Of a stretch of DNA of 37,165 bases, positions 1 through 11,003 are shown piece after piece. This stretch comes from Cladosporium sp. IMV 00045 (taxonomy: Eukaryota; Ascomycota; Dothideomycetes; Cladosporiales; Cladosporiaceae): NCBI GenBank assembly GCA_001931905.2, contig MSJI02000098.1, positions 1-37,165 on the forward strand. Reading direction: 5' to 3'. The notes under the pieces were generated by a model that saw only the letters and a program-made list of their open reading frames with translations, ran no database searches and was not told the DNA's origin. The stretch's first letter is position 1. The number at the start of each line of letters is the position of its first letter. The position numbers and the translations under genes were made by a program.

Positions 1-492
1 GGCGACACTTTCAACATCAACCTCTACAACAACTGCCCGTTCACCAAACAATTCGCCCTCTACCAAATCACCAGCAACTTCCAAATGCTCGAGCGCAGCA
101 AACCCACCAACCTCTCTCCCAAACAACACACGACGCTCTCCGCGCCCTTCAAAGACCTCGGCATGCGCCTCTCCGGCCACGCCGAATGGGGCGTCGGCGG
201 CCAGTGGAAAGCGCAAGCCCTCTTCGAGTTCGGCTACAGCCAGTACGCCGGGCAGGAAGGGACGGCGTACGATTTGTCCGTCATGCAAGGCAGCGATGGC
301 GATATTGGAGTGGGCGTCTATCCCATTCCGAACGGAAAGGGGTCGAGGAATTGTCCAAGTAAGACTTGTTTCCCTTGGGATTGTCCGCTTGATCAGGGGT
401 GGACGAACCCGGATCAGGTGGATGATGGATCGCCGGCTGATGCGGTTTGTTATCATGGAAAGACGGATTTCAAGGTCGTGTTCTGTCCGTGA
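1..492 (+). CDS. Thaumatin-like secreted protein, 3' part only
   Basis: Frame 1 is open from the first base of the window to a TGA at 490-492, giving 163 residues with the N-terminus and any signal peptide outside the window. The fragment begins GDTFNINLYNNCPF, which is the beta-strand plus NNC motif typical of the start of thaumatin/osmotin-like and related fungal secreted proteins. It later shows AQALFEFGYSQY, a YDLSVMQGSDG stretch and a Cys-rich tail (NCPSKTCFPWDC, VCYHGK, VVFCP). Six cysteines are visible, enough for several disulfides in an extracellular beta-sandwich protein. Fungal members of this group are usually secreted or wall-associated; the substrate or partner cannot be read from the sequence. 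No intron is seen in the visible part. It could belong to a neighbouring Cys-rich beta-sandwich family such as Bys1-like proteins; the exact family is less certain than the secreted thaumatin-like character. Confidence 0.72.
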   Translation, partial: GDTFNINLYNNCPFTKQFALYQITSNFQMLERSKPTNLSPKQHTTLSAPFKDLGMRLSGHAEWGVGGQWKAQALFEFGYSQYAGQEGTAYDLSVMQGSDGDIGVGVYPIPNGKGSRNCPSKTCFPWDCPLDQGWTNPDQVDDGSPADAVCYHGKTDFKVVFCP

Positions 493-1190
493 GTGTGAAG
501 CTGTTGTTTGGAGTAGCTTTTGTTCGTTTGGTTTTGAGTTGCAGTTCGGAAGATACCCATTTGGCGTTTTGGTGCACACTCGTGTGTCGGAAAGATACGA
601 TATGTAACTACGATATACACGATTGTCAAGACTTGAAGAGCTAGGAAGCCTTATCTGAGCTATCGTCCAACGCAATCACCGAGCATATACGCTGCAGCAA
701 TCCTCAGCCGCGAGCGTACCACTCGAGCTCTGTAATCAGCCTTATTGGCCATTGGTTGACCGGAACCATGCACTGCCATGCACTACCACGCCAAACCATG
801 TACGTATATGATGGTTTTGCCATCCCAAATCCAAGGCCCATTCTATATTCTCCATTTGGCGTCTCGTCACGAACACTCTACATCTACTAAAGCCCATCAA
901 AAATGGCATCGACAATCACACCACTCACACAAACGCTGACACCTGGAACCCTGATATCGAAGCCGTCCCACACCCACCTGCAGCTCACTGCCGTAATCAA
1001 AGTGCACCCAGCCAGACAACAGATCATGACTTCGCACTTAGTGAAAGCCTTCCAAACATCAACTCGCATCGATCACAGCAGCCGTTTTGGCACTGGGCAG
1101 GGACGCTACATCAGCAAAAACAAAAGCTGACGGAACACCTGAGCCTCATTTTCGCATGCACCATCAATCTTCTGATGAGCCAAAGCCAGC
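493..1190. other. Intergenic region, no clear gene
   Basis: Spacer of about 700 bases between the thaumatin-like gene and the start chosen for the next gene. An ATG in good context (CAAAAATGG, around 904) opens a 75-codon frame, and a second frame is open from about 815 to 1372 without an early ATG. An additional 5' exon of the downstream gene could therefore lie here, but I could not fix its splice sites. Confidence 0.4.
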
Positions 1191-2459
1191 ATGGGTACCA
1201 TCGATCCTTGGTTGATATATTCCGAGCATCCCGCGAAGAGACTCGAGAATGCAGGCCAGACACTATTCATCTGCATCGACCGGGGCCATGGCAACCACTT
1301 TGCTATACAGGTGCCTTGCCTACGTCCAACAGCTCACAGGAGATTGAAGTGGACCATCGAAGAGCACAGTGAGGATGGTGGTAAAACAACAAAATATAAA
1401 CGGTATAAGATTGAACCGACAGAGAAAGCTTGCGAAAGCGATGACCAGATCGTAAGACGGATTCGCCAGAAGTTAGAAGCCGTACTCGGGCCATGGACCA
1501 AACACATTCCGTACTTCGGAGTCGTTGCAGCTGAGATTGTTGAGGTCAGTATTCTCTTATTCAGACCATTTCAGAAAATTTGCTAAATGACAGCCAAGTT
1601 TCGATTTCGATCACCTCATCTCCAGCGCGACCACCTGTCGATCAAGATTAGAGAGAGAAAAGAAGGCACATCCATCACAGAGGAACTCTTAAGTAAATAC
1701 GAACATGCGATTCAACGCTCCGACGATATGAATGCAGATGAAAACAGTTATGGCACTTGCGCAAGACCGTTCCATGTCGAGAGGTGTTTGAAGTCGAAAG
1801 ACCCTCTCCTGAAATGCACCACCGTGAAACCACGCGCATATGGACATGGTCAGAAGACTTGCAGAGGACGTGACCATGTCGAAATATGTCCCAAGTCGAA
1901 AGATCCCCGCGTGAAATGCATGATTGGGAAGACAGTATGCAAACAATCAGATGACCATCGCCCGGACTGCAATGGGGCATCCGACTGCTTTGAGGAGTCA
2001 AGACGGCAAGCCGAACTTCTTGGACTTCCCGGCATTGAGGCATTCAACTGTCTTCCCCAATTCCTTCGACGACCGAAAGACGTCAACGGTCTACTGTCGA
2101 AGTGGTTAAAGAAAGAGAACATCATGTGCGATTTGCAGTGAGTAACATGTAGCCTCGACATAGCATACCCAACTAACTCGTCCAGGCATGGTATAGAAAA
2201 AGCAGAACGCAATCCATATCTCAATGGAGACTCTTTCCGAGGAATAAAGGTCACGCTTGGCTGGGACTGGCGCCGAATGAAAGAGCATGCTCCCGGTCAC
2301 TTTGCATTGGCACTGATCGCTGGTGGTCTTGTCTGGATTGCCATAATTGTCTGGTCAACAGAGACCAGTGACAGCAATACCGCTATGGCGTTTGGCGCGG
2401 TGCTTGTTGGAGTTTTCACTTTGTTGCTATCGAACGCACATGGCCTTACCAGCAGATGA
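1191..2459 (+). CDS. Hypothetical fungal protein with two C-terminal membrane helices (3 exons)
   Basis: Exons 1191-1544, 1599-2137 and 2186-2459 give 1167 nt and 388 residues. Intron 1 has a GTCAGT donor and a TGCTAAAT branch site; intron 2 has a GTGAGT donor, an ACTAAC branch and a CCAG acceptor. The second splice restores a single frame across two separate open frames, which is the main evidence that the gene is real. Exon 1 contains TLFICIDRGHGNHF and a PYFGVVAAEIVEFRF segment, a pattern I associate with an unnamed family of ascomycete hypothetical proteins. The middle is Cys-rich with a 34-residue duplication. The C-terminus has two hydrophobic segments (ALALIAGGLVWIAIIVW and a second starting AMAFGAVLVG) and ends just after them, suggesting a tail-anchored hairpin. 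Function unknown. The intron 1 acceptor (AAG at 1598) and the true start are less certain than intron 2; an upstream exon is possible. Confidence 0.62.
1755..1958 (+). repeat. Two-copy 102-nt in-frame repeat encoding a Cys motif
   Basis: The motif at 1755-1856 is repeated with a spacing of exactly 102 nt (34 codons) at 1857-1958. At the protein level the units read CARPFHVERCLKSKDPLLKC and CRGRDHVEICPKSKDPRVKC, preserving C, HVE, C, KSKDP and KC. The second unit diverges after the last of these cysteines. It lies inside exon 2 of the two-helix hypothetical gene and looks like an old internal tandem duplication. Confidence 0.75.
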
Positions 2460-2579
2460 GGGCTTCGGATGCCGTGATCATAAATTGTTAAAACCGTATA
2501 AAACAACACATTGATCGCTTCACCCGTCAATGAAACCAGAGCGGTAACCATCATCAGACAAAATCAACCACTAAACCAT

Positions 2580-3079
2580 TCAATCCACCGCCCTCACCAC
2601 AACCTCATGCACACCAGCCCAAGCCTCCCTAACCCTATGACTATCCACCATCTCCAAAATCTTCGTGATCTTCTCTCCCCTCTCATCAAACGACAGACAA
2701 ACATATACTCATTCTCATACGACGCCGACGAACCCGAAGTCCGATCCGCCGTCATGGTGCAATGCAGGAAAGCCCTTCGGTCTTCTGAAGACACGAAGTA
2801 GTCGAGGACCGCCATCTTGACAGCACCTAGTTAGTACTACGAGATGACAAGGATTGGAAAAGGACACCCTATTATTGACCAACAACCCCTCAACCCCCTC
2901 AAACCACTTGCGAAACTCTCATTATTCCTCGTCGGTATCCCGAGCGAAGCTGGTCGTTGAATCATAATACACTCGGAAGCTCGCACGGCGAGGATAGGGT
3001 CGACTTTCCAAGTCTCCCACGCTGCGACGAAGGCGTCGGTCGTTTTGCGCATGTTGGTGGTCAAATTGGCGGACATCAT
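2580..3079 (-). pseudogene. SnoaL/NTF2-like fold protein, frame-disrupted
   Basis: Read on the minus strand, the first part starts MMSANLTTNMRKTTDAFVAA and continues with a DPILAVRASECI ... SLGIPTRNNESFA pattern. This is the N-terminal helix and first half of the fungal SnoaL-like (NTF2 fold) small proteins. The second half has VSSEDRRAFLHCTMTAD, then YENEYMFVCR, a conserved strand of the same family. The family's last strand, FDERGEKITKILEMVDS, follows in another frame. One base seems to be missing between 2687 and 2688. A second break is likely near 2910, where SFA should be followed by KWFEGVEGLL in a shifted frame. An intron with a TACTAAC branch site and a TCAAG acceptor probably lies at about 2806-2870. 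Intact relatives are about 140-150 residues and their roles are mostly unknown. It may be a decaying gene or carry sequencing errors. Confidence 0.6.
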
Positions 3080-3710
3080 GCGGGTGGAGGGTTAGGATTG
3101 GGGTTAGTGCATTAACCCGAGTGGTTGATTTGGCTAAGGAGGTGGGATAATTTGAAGCGGGAGTGAATGGAAGAAAGAAGAGATTAGTCGTTTGTAGATG
3201 GAACAATCTCTTGCTCAATGCCGTGCAATTAATGTGCTATTCGCCGTACGAGTGCATTAAATCCGCCTTCTGCGGTTTAGCTCCGCAAGAGGGTGCTTAC
3301 ACACATGCATTGGACGAACTGACACTAACCACTTCTCGTATCGGAAGAAACATGACGTTGACTCCATCAAAGACCACAACCACTCGGCATGAACAAGTAT
3401 ATAAATCACATCGGCCCAGGTACCCCACACAGCTCACATAGCATTTATCAGAAAACGTATTGTCATGAGAAAACGAAAAGAAAAGATATCGTATTCCATA
3501 GTAAGATCCAATAAAAAACCAACTCAAAGAGAAGAAAGAAGCTGTAAAGTCGATCGAACCGCTCAGTATTCCCTGCCGTGTCCCTGCCTTTTTCCCCAAC
3601 CCAACCCAACCACTCCACCCATCCACCCATGGTATGTAGCTCAAAAAATCACCGTGTTGCCCAGAAAACGCCCTATTTCAGAAATGCATCCAAAACGATA
3701 CAATTCGAAG
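3080..3710. other. Intergenic region
   Basis: About 630 bases between the start of the SnoaL-like gene and the stop of the Brr6-like gene, both on the minus strand. It would hold the promoter of the former and the 3' flank of the latter. The long frames here run antisense and show no family resemblance; I see nothing else. Confidence 0.4.
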
Positions 3711-5434
3711 TCACGAACAACACCAGCCATCCCCGACCCATACAAACCAACAAACCCAAAAATCACACTCAATTATAAACCAACCTCCTCCTCGGACTCC
3801 CCTGCCCATCCCCAATCTCAAACCCCTACTCGGCGCGGGCTCCAACATCGGACCACCATGCCAAGGCGTCCCCGGCGCAGGCCCATACGCACTGTGCGCC
3901 TCGAGCAAACCGCTAAAACTCCTCTGCGGCGTGGGAGGAGGCGGCTGCGCAGCGCTCCAGAACTGCGCCTGCGCCTGCTGCTGGTGCTGCTGCTCCATGG
4001 CCTTGTTGCGCAGCACGCCGAAAGCGAAGTTCGACACGGCGAAGCAGCCGAAGATGAGCATGCAGGTGAAGAGCATGGCCTTGTAGGAGATGGGCTCGAC
4101 GAAGGAGTTGAAGATCTCGGCGAAAGTGTGCGCGGAGACCTTGGCGCGGGCGATTTTCATGGGGTCCTGGGCCATGATTTTCGCCCAGTTGTTGCAGGGG
4201 ACGTTGAAGGCGGGTGCTCTCGTTGAGGAAGCGCAGCCGTTGACGCGGAATTGCTCTGCGGCCTCAGCGATTTCGGCCATGATGTCGGCGCTGGCTTCGA
4301 AGGCTTTCTTGTCGATGTCGCCTTGGATGGCGGCGTAGAAGGAGTAGAGCATGTAGGCGCAGGCGGCGAGGAGGAAGAGGTTGAAGAAGAGCTGGGCGTA
4401 GAAGGAGAGGATGTGGGGGACGGTAGGGTGGGCGCCGATGAAGGTGAAGAGCGAGGAGATCCAGTGAGGTTCTTTCTGGGGTGGCGAGGATGTTTGTTGT
4501 TGTTGTGCTTCGGGTGTTGATTGACGGTTGTGGTTTGCGCTGCGTTTTCGAGGGCTGATGGTGCGTGGTAGTGTGAGTTCCGAGTCGTCGTTCTCAGCCT
4601 CCGATCCAGAGCCAGATATGCTGATTCGTCTGGAAAGGGCGAGTTGACGTTGTGCTTCTCTGCTTCTCTGTCGTCGCACGCGCTTCTCGCGGTTTTGAAC
4701 GATATCCTTTCTCGGAATTGATCCACGACCAGGGCTTGTCCAGTTCTTGAATCTTCCAAACAAACTCATCTCCTTCCTCCCATGAGGACTTGGTCGTCTG
4801 CTTCTCATTTCCCTTTCCTTCTCCCTCTCCTTCTCTTTTTCCCTCCCCCTCTCCCTTTCTCTCTCACCCTCCCTCTCCCCACCCTTATACGGACTCCCCC
4901 CCAAGTTCCCCATCGTAGGCACAGCAGGCGCACTGCGACTATCCAACGCACCCAACCTCCTCCTCTCCCTCGCCAGCCTCTCCGCCGGCGTGCCCCCAGC
5001 CTCACTATCATCCTGTCTCTCAGGACTCTTCGGCGTCTCGCCCGCGCTTGAATCCTCCATCGTCACGTCCTGCACCGTCTTGCGCGGCGTCGCGTACAGA
5101 GAGTTGAAAACCGCAGGGTGCGGCGGTAAAGGCTTGTTGGGGGAGATAGGGCGACTGGCGCCTGGTCGGGTGGGTGAGTCGTTAATGTGTTGTCTCCTTT
5201 AACGGTGAGATTGTCAGTCGGCAAAGCCGAAGAAGCCTTATCTCGTGTCCAAGAAGTCAATAGATCCGAGAAGGAAAACGCACTCTTTCTGCCCGCCGCG
5301 GCGCTGGGCGTTGATCCTGCCGGAAAACGCTGGGAGTTCATGCTGACGGCCGCGAAGGGACTCCTCGCGTCTAATGGTCCGGTACCGTTCTGGTACTCGA
5401 AGTCCATGGGCGTTTCGTGGTAGCGCTTCGACAT
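3711..5434 (-). CDS. Brr6/Brl1-family nuclear envelope protein (2 exons)
   Basis: Exons 5284-5434 and 3711-5161 give 1602 nt and 533 residues. The intron 5162-5283 uses a GTGCGT donor and a GACCAG acceptor and keeps the frame. The start MSKRYHETPMDFEYQNGTGP matches the conserved N-terminus of filamentous fungal members. Residues about 130-160 are a low-complexity Glu/Arg/Lys stretch. The family core follows: membrane helix 1 (about 301-326, FYAQLFFNLFLLAACAYMLY), a lumenal segment with two cysteines, then VSAHTFAEIFNSFVEPISYK leading into helix 2 (about 410-434). Yeast Brr6 and Brl1 act at the inner nuclear envelope in nuclear pore complex assembly and lipid homeostasis. Unusually, only two of the four family cysteines are present between the helices. 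The last 30 residues (WFIIECDFWVCWFVWV...) do not look like a family C-terminus; a shifted frame ends in SPRRRLVYN, so the true 3' end is uncertain. Confidence 0.85.
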
Positions 5435-5983
5435 TGTCGAGGGGTGGGAGGGTTTGTGGGACGCCGACGAGGGCGGGTGTGGATGTGGTCTTGCGCCCTG
5501 TTTCTTGCTTTGTTCTCGAGGCTCCTCTTTCGTGAGCAGGGATTCTACTTGTCTGGTAGAGAGAATTGGAAATGAAGGTGGGGTAAGAATAGGTATTGAT
5601 TCATGTGCTCCGTTCGTCGAAAGTCGCAGGTAGCTGCTGTGCCGTGAATCTGCGTAAACAACGGCCCGCGCCGGCTGCGGCGGCGCAACCAGCCGGCATT
5701 CACTACAGAGATGTTTACTTCCCAATGACTTCACTTTAAATAATGAGGCAGCAAATGCTTCGTAGATAATTGCAAATTGATCGACTCTCTCAAGATGATT
5801 GAAGAAACTATACAAAAAGTTCTGGTATACCCACACCCCGATGCACAGAAAGCTCGCATGCACGCGACCCCAATCCATTCATTTTCGCTACAACGCCCAA
5901 TGCTTAGAGAAAGAAAAAGAACCTTCAAAAAGCGATATCTACTCTTTCCCATCTTCACCGCACCACCTCAGCAACTACTCACA
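5435..5983. other. Intergenic region, Brr6-like promoter and AP-2 alpha 3' flank
   Basis: About 550 bases between two minus-strand genes. It must contain the upstream region of the Brr6-like gene and the 3' untranslated region of the adaptin gene. Open frames crossing it show no conserved protein features. Confidence 0.45.
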
Positions 5984-8895
5984 TCAAGTCGGGTACGGCT
6001 GACTGAGACGCTCCTCCATGAACTTCATCAGAACGGGAGGGACAGCCTCATCCGTGGCGCGGATGGTAAGACGGTACATCTAATAAATCGAGTTAGCACC
6101 GTAAAAACAACATACAAATCTCTCAAATCCCGACATACCTTATTCTCAGCATTCGGCTCCAACCTCAACAAACAGCCAAACTTGCCGCCACTCGTATGCA
6201 GCACCGTAGCGCCCACGAAATTCCTAACATTCGGATCCACGCCGTCCAGAATGCCCCACTTGAAACCCTGCAAAAACCTCCTAGTGTTATCGCCAGAGAC
6301 ATCAAAGCCCTGGAAGATTTTCTGCGACTCGCGAGGCGCGCCGCCAATCTGCTTCCAGCGCTTGAAGAAGTCCTCGCCGGACAGCACGGCGCCTTCCATG
6401 TATTTGTGCAGCAGCACGGGGAGTTGCAGGGTGACCGCTTGCAGGGCGCCGGCGACGTAGGAGACTCGAATGGTGGGGGGTTGGGTGAAGACGGAGCGGG
6501 CTTCGAACATGATCATTTGGCTTGTCTGGGAGCCGGAGTGGACGGTGGTGTCGGGCAGGCCTTTGATGTCGACTTTCAGGCCGGTCGCGGAGGGGTTGTC
6601 AATGGTGGTTGTGAAGGATTGGATGGGCGCGGAGGATTTGTTGGAGAAGTAGAGGATGAGGCAGCCGACTTCGCCGCGGTATTCGGATCGCAGGCCGATT
6701 TGGATTTGCACGTCTTCGTAGAGGAGGCCTTCGGGTTGGAGCATTAGTCGGTTGTGCCCGGGCTCCCAGTCAGGTGATAGATGTGAAGCTGATGCAAGAT
6801 TGGGTCCGCTGCTGGAAGACATGTCGAGACCAAGCAAGTCGCCCAATTGCGATTGAGATGTACCATTGGCGGCACCATTCGCAGCAGGTGCCCCACCAGA
6901 GGCATCTCCGTTGACCGCCTTAGCTTGATTGCTGCTAAAGTCTCTCTTCAGTGATGATGCGCCTTGAGCTGATGTGTTGTCTTTCGTGGTCACCGACCAT
7001 GTTCTCTTGTCTCCAGTAGATGCTTGCTTCTTGTCAAGTCGAGCCAACAATGCAGACGTCCTCTCCGGGAAAGGTGGCATCTCATCACAGACCGTCCGGA
7101 GGAGATCATCAGTCGGCATGGTAGCCAAAGCCAGATACTCGCAAGCACGCTGTTGCAATTCCGAGTCAAGCGTGTGACAATAAACCCGGAAAGCTTGCAG
7201 AAGCTGTGGCTTGATCTCCGGGAAGAGGTTGACAAACTTGACAAAAGCTGACAGAATCATTGCCCTCGTACTCAAAGAACATGCGTTGAACTTATTTTGA
7301 AGAGCCATGAACTGCTCAATCGGACTTGAACCCTTCTCTTCCGCGATGAGATGCCCAAACTCACCGAGCAAGTAACTGCCAATCTTGACAAGCGTCTCAT
7401 GACAATGATCAGCCTTGCAGTATTGCAAGATGTTCTTCGCTGCGTAGACTTGCAGCTCCTCGTTATTGGTAACAATCTGGATGACACGCTGCCACACTTC
7501 ATCACTGACATGATCGCCAGCCATCGCAATAAGTCGCATCGAGATGTCGACATACCACTTTACATCAGTGGCGTACTTCTCAGTCAGAATCGCAATCTTC
7601 AGGACCATCTCCTCACGAATCGCGTAATCGGCAGTCTGAAGAAACCTCAAAAGCTCATGAACGATCTTCTGAGAATTTGTCGAATCACACATGCTGTAGA
7701 GCAAATCAAGACCTTGTCGTCGCACAGTAATATCCCTATCCTTGAGAGAGCCAATGATGAGATCCTGATGTTTCTTGATCGGGTCGAGAGTTTCCGCTCT
7801 GACAGCCAAATGGGTCATGGCTTCAAGACCGAGATAACGCACATTTGTCTCTCGGGAGCTGATGAATTTGCCCAGCTTGGCCGAGATCTGAATCATGAGG
7901 TCTCTCTCCGTGTCGAGATGGATGATAAGGTTGATGGCTTCGAAGAGAACCGCATTCTGAGCGTTATTCTGCTGAACATTCTTAGGCGTCTCCATAGCAT
8001 TGTCCAGTATGCGCTGCAGGGAATCACGCAAAAGACCGCGAATGTGCTCATCCTCCGATGGTGGAAAGTACTGCAACAACCTCAAAAGCTTGACCTGCAA
8101 CCACGGACAGGGAACCTTGTAGTAGACATAATCTCCAGAATACTCCTGGTCAATGACAACCTTTCGCAACCGCTGGCAGGCCTTGATGTAGCCTCCCTTA
8201 TACGCATCCGGATCTTTCTGCGCCAGAGCAGCCACAAGAGAAGTGACAGAAAGAGCGACACCCATGTCCAAGTCATCCATGATAGCGATAATCCTCTCTC
8301 TCCACTCCGCTTGTACAATACTCGGCACCTTGCGGAAGAGACGGAGAAGAGTCAAGGCAGCCTTCTTCTTGACAAAAGGTTTCGATGTTGGCGAAATAAG
8401 CAGCCGATGCACATCCGCAGACAGCGCTTCACCCATTTCCCTGCTTCCCACATTTGCGATCGCGTGCAGTGCCAGACAATTGTTCAGCTCGTTGTGATCC
8501 GCCAAGTCCTTCCGTATGCTGTTGACCACCAAGTGTAGCAGCTCGTGTTGCTCATGAAGGAACAACGTGACGGCCAAGTATCCAATCTGCTTCTCCGAGT
8601 ACTTCGTCGCCGAAATCAAATTGACAGCCTCCAAGTGTCCAAAATCGACGTTCCAGCCCAGGATGTAGATGTACAGCAGCTTGCAGACGTACTTCTTCTT
8701 GTCGTAGCCCGACAGACTGCCTCCCTTGAATTTGGAGCGGATGTTGGCGAGCTCCTTGTTGATGCGCTTTTCTTCCAGCTCGCGGGCACGCGCATTGCGC
8801 AGGTCGGCGATGAAGGAGACGAGGCCGCGCATGGTATTGTCCTTGCCGGAATTACCCATACCGCGGTTGAACATGGCGGCGGCCGCTTGCGCCAT
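5984..8895 (-). CDS. apl3: AP-2 complex subunit alpha (alpha-adaptin), 2 exons
   Basis: Exons 6139-8895 and 5984-6079 give 2853 nt and 950 residues, normal for alpha-adaptin. The intron 6080-6138 is 59 nt; splicing joins LEPNAENK to MYRLTIRATDEAVPPVLM and avoids the short unnatural tail of the unspliced frame. The trunk starts with MRGLVSFIADLRNARARELE, followed by INKELANIRSKFKGG and the basic YDKKKYVCKLLYIYILG segment, the phosphoinositide-binding region of the alpha trunk. HEAT-like helical repeats run to about residue 630. A Ser/Gly/Ala/Asn-rich hinge with a GDLLGLDM motif follows, then the appendage (ear) domain from about residue 715. The protein is the large cargo- and membrane-binding subunit of the AP-2 clathrin adaptor at the plasma membrane. 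The first 21 residues before MRGLV are poorly conserved in kind; a start at the later Met codons is possible. Confidence 0.95.
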
Positions 8896-10208
8896 GACGG
8901 GCGAGGGAGACGCTGCGGTGCTGTCTGGCCGCCCGGCGGATGGTGGGATTGGCGAGCGGTGTAGACCAGAGCTGGGTGTAGGTAGATGTGGCTTCGGTGG
9001 CTATGCCGTGGTATGGAAACAAGGGAAGCCGGGATCAAGGATCAAGGGTCAAGGATGGGCAGAGGAAGCCCCTAAGCTTTGGATCAGGTCGGCACTTTTG
9101 AGGAAGTCAGGCACTTGGTGGGAGGTGCAGTGTGCCGGTCATTTGATCAGTCGTCGCGTATATGGACTTGTAGAAAGACGTGTATATTACAAGGGGTATA
9201 GAAGGTGGCAGCGAGCCGTAACGGCGTGGGATCAAATGAGGGGGGGTTGTTAATCAATCAGGTCGTTAAGCGTTTAAGCAACTTTACCCAAATCACTCAG
9301 GCCATGGGGCTCACGTCGGGGCTGATGAGAGAAGAAGGCCGACATCGAAGCGGGCTAGGGTGATGGCTTCCGTGAAGATCGACCATGATTGATTGATGAA
9401 TGACGGCACTACGAAAGACAACCGAAATGCCACAAAAACACAATGATATGGCACAACAATGTAGTTCAAGATTCGACAGCCTTGTTCAAAGCCAGCATCA
9501 GCCTGCAATTGCCGGAACCACCCACCGGCTCCGTCTCGGAGTTGAAACCTGCGGTAGGGACTAGCATGGCTTCACCGCATTCTCGTCTCACGGCCAAGTA
9601 AGAATTAGACCGTAGATTAGACGCAGTAGTATCTTCAACAGCGCATTAGCTCGAATGGACAAAGAAAAAAAAGAAAGAAAAAAAAAAAGGCGACTACAGG
9701 AAGGACTGGAAGACCTGAAGATCTGTGAATCAATAGAAGATGTGACCATGACTTACCTGCCTGACAGATGTGAAACGACATCAACTGCTCAGCCCGTCAA
9801 GGATCAGTAGGCAGAACTCCCTACCCGCGACTTGTCCAATAGGCTTTCACATCTGATACTCAATATCTGTCTCTGAATATTCACACGTATAAACAACAAT
9901 ACTTTCAATACCTCAGGGGAATGCCATGTCACAAACAAAGCGAAAGCGAAAGCCAACGACTGACGTTTTTGTTGGAGGGGCAAGGGCCAAAAAGATTGGG
10001 CCCCGCAGAGGGATGGGCTGGCTGGCGGGCATGAATCGTTGGTGGGAGAGAGCAGATCCGAGCACTTCAGCTTGTAACAACAGACAGGGAGCAACATTTC
10101 AATCTCACCAACTACAACACTTCCTACTCTCTTCAACCCTCGCAATACACACACCCTCCATCACTTTGTACATCTTCTCCCACCAACCCACTCACACATC
10201 CTCACATC
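8896..10208. other. Divergent promoter region between AP-2 alpha and profilin
   Basis: About 1.3 kb between the minus-strand adaptin start and the plus-strand profilin start, so it should carry both promoters. A purine tract (mostly A with a few G) lies at about 9660-9690. No open frame here resembles a protein family I know, and I see no tRNA. Confidence 0.45.
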
Positions 10209-11003
10209 ATGTCTTGGCAAGGTACGTCGCTCTCATCATCCATCCATCCAGTCATCATCCGCCTGATCTTCGAGTCTGGATATACACCGCAAGCAATCAT
10301 GAAGTATACCTACACATAACAAATAGCTAACCATGACTCTCAACAGCATACGTTGACCAGAGGTACATCCCCTCCCTCCACCCACCCAGCGCAGCCTCAC
10401 CAACAACTCCCACCACCTCCAAACCTCAACCCCAACCTCAACATCGCTAACACCCCATCCCCCTCTCCAGCCTCGTCGGCACAGGCAACGTAGACAAAGC
10501 CGCCATCTTCAACGACGCCGGCAACAGCGTGTGGGCCTCGACGGCCGGCTTCACCGTCTCGCCCGCCGAGATGCAGGAGGTCGTCAGCGCCTACAAGGAC
10601 CCGGGCACCGACGGCGTCAAGCAGGTCCAGAGCACCGGCCTGCACATCGCCGGCGAGCGCTTCGTCGTCATCAAGGCGGACGAGAGGAGTATTTACGGCA
10701 AGAAGGTATGGACGAATCCTGAAAGATCTCGGATACTTTGTGTTTTAGGTCTGCTGGGCGTGGAGGAGGAGGAAGAGAAGGATATCTCAGAGCAGGGCAG
10801 GACAAGACAAGAACGGCGCATAACACAAAGATCCCACACTAACCGATGTAATCACTTTCATTCAACAGGGCAGAGAAGGCGTCGTCATCGTTAAGACCAC
10901 CAAAGCCATCCTCGTCACGCACTACCCGGAGACCGTCCAGCCCGGCAGCGCAGCCAACACCGTCGAGCAGCTGGCCGACTACCTCGTTGGCGTCGGCTAC
11001 TAG
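10209..11003 (+). CDS. pfy1: Profilin (4 exons)
   Basis: Exons 10209-10221, 10347-10362, 10471-10705 and 10869-11003 total 399 nt and 132 residues, the usual profilin size. The first two exons are tiny (13 and 16 nt) and encode MSWQAYVDQ, the conserved N-terminal helix that helps form the poly-proline site. Exon 3 carries LVGTGNVDKAAIFNDAGNSV and a VWASTAGF motif. Exon 4 gives the C-terminal helix ending VEQLADYLVGVGY. All junctions are GT-AG and keep frame. Profilin binds G-actin, promotes nucleotide exchange and delivers actin to formins, so it is needed for polarised hyphal growth and cytokinesis. It lies divergently from the AP-2 alpha gene. Its 3' flank (from 11131) is the left boundary of the duplicated block, and a copy of that flank, without the gene, follows the gap at 19464. 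Confidence 0.96.

Noticed and set aside
903..1130. A 75-codon frame with a good start context before the two-helix gene
   Set aside because: I could not find a convincing splice linking it to the downstream exons. It is mentioned as a possible upstream exon only.
7351..8538. A 395-codon plus-strand open frame
   Set aside because: It is antisense to the alpha-adaptin trunk, whose frame matches the family over its full length.
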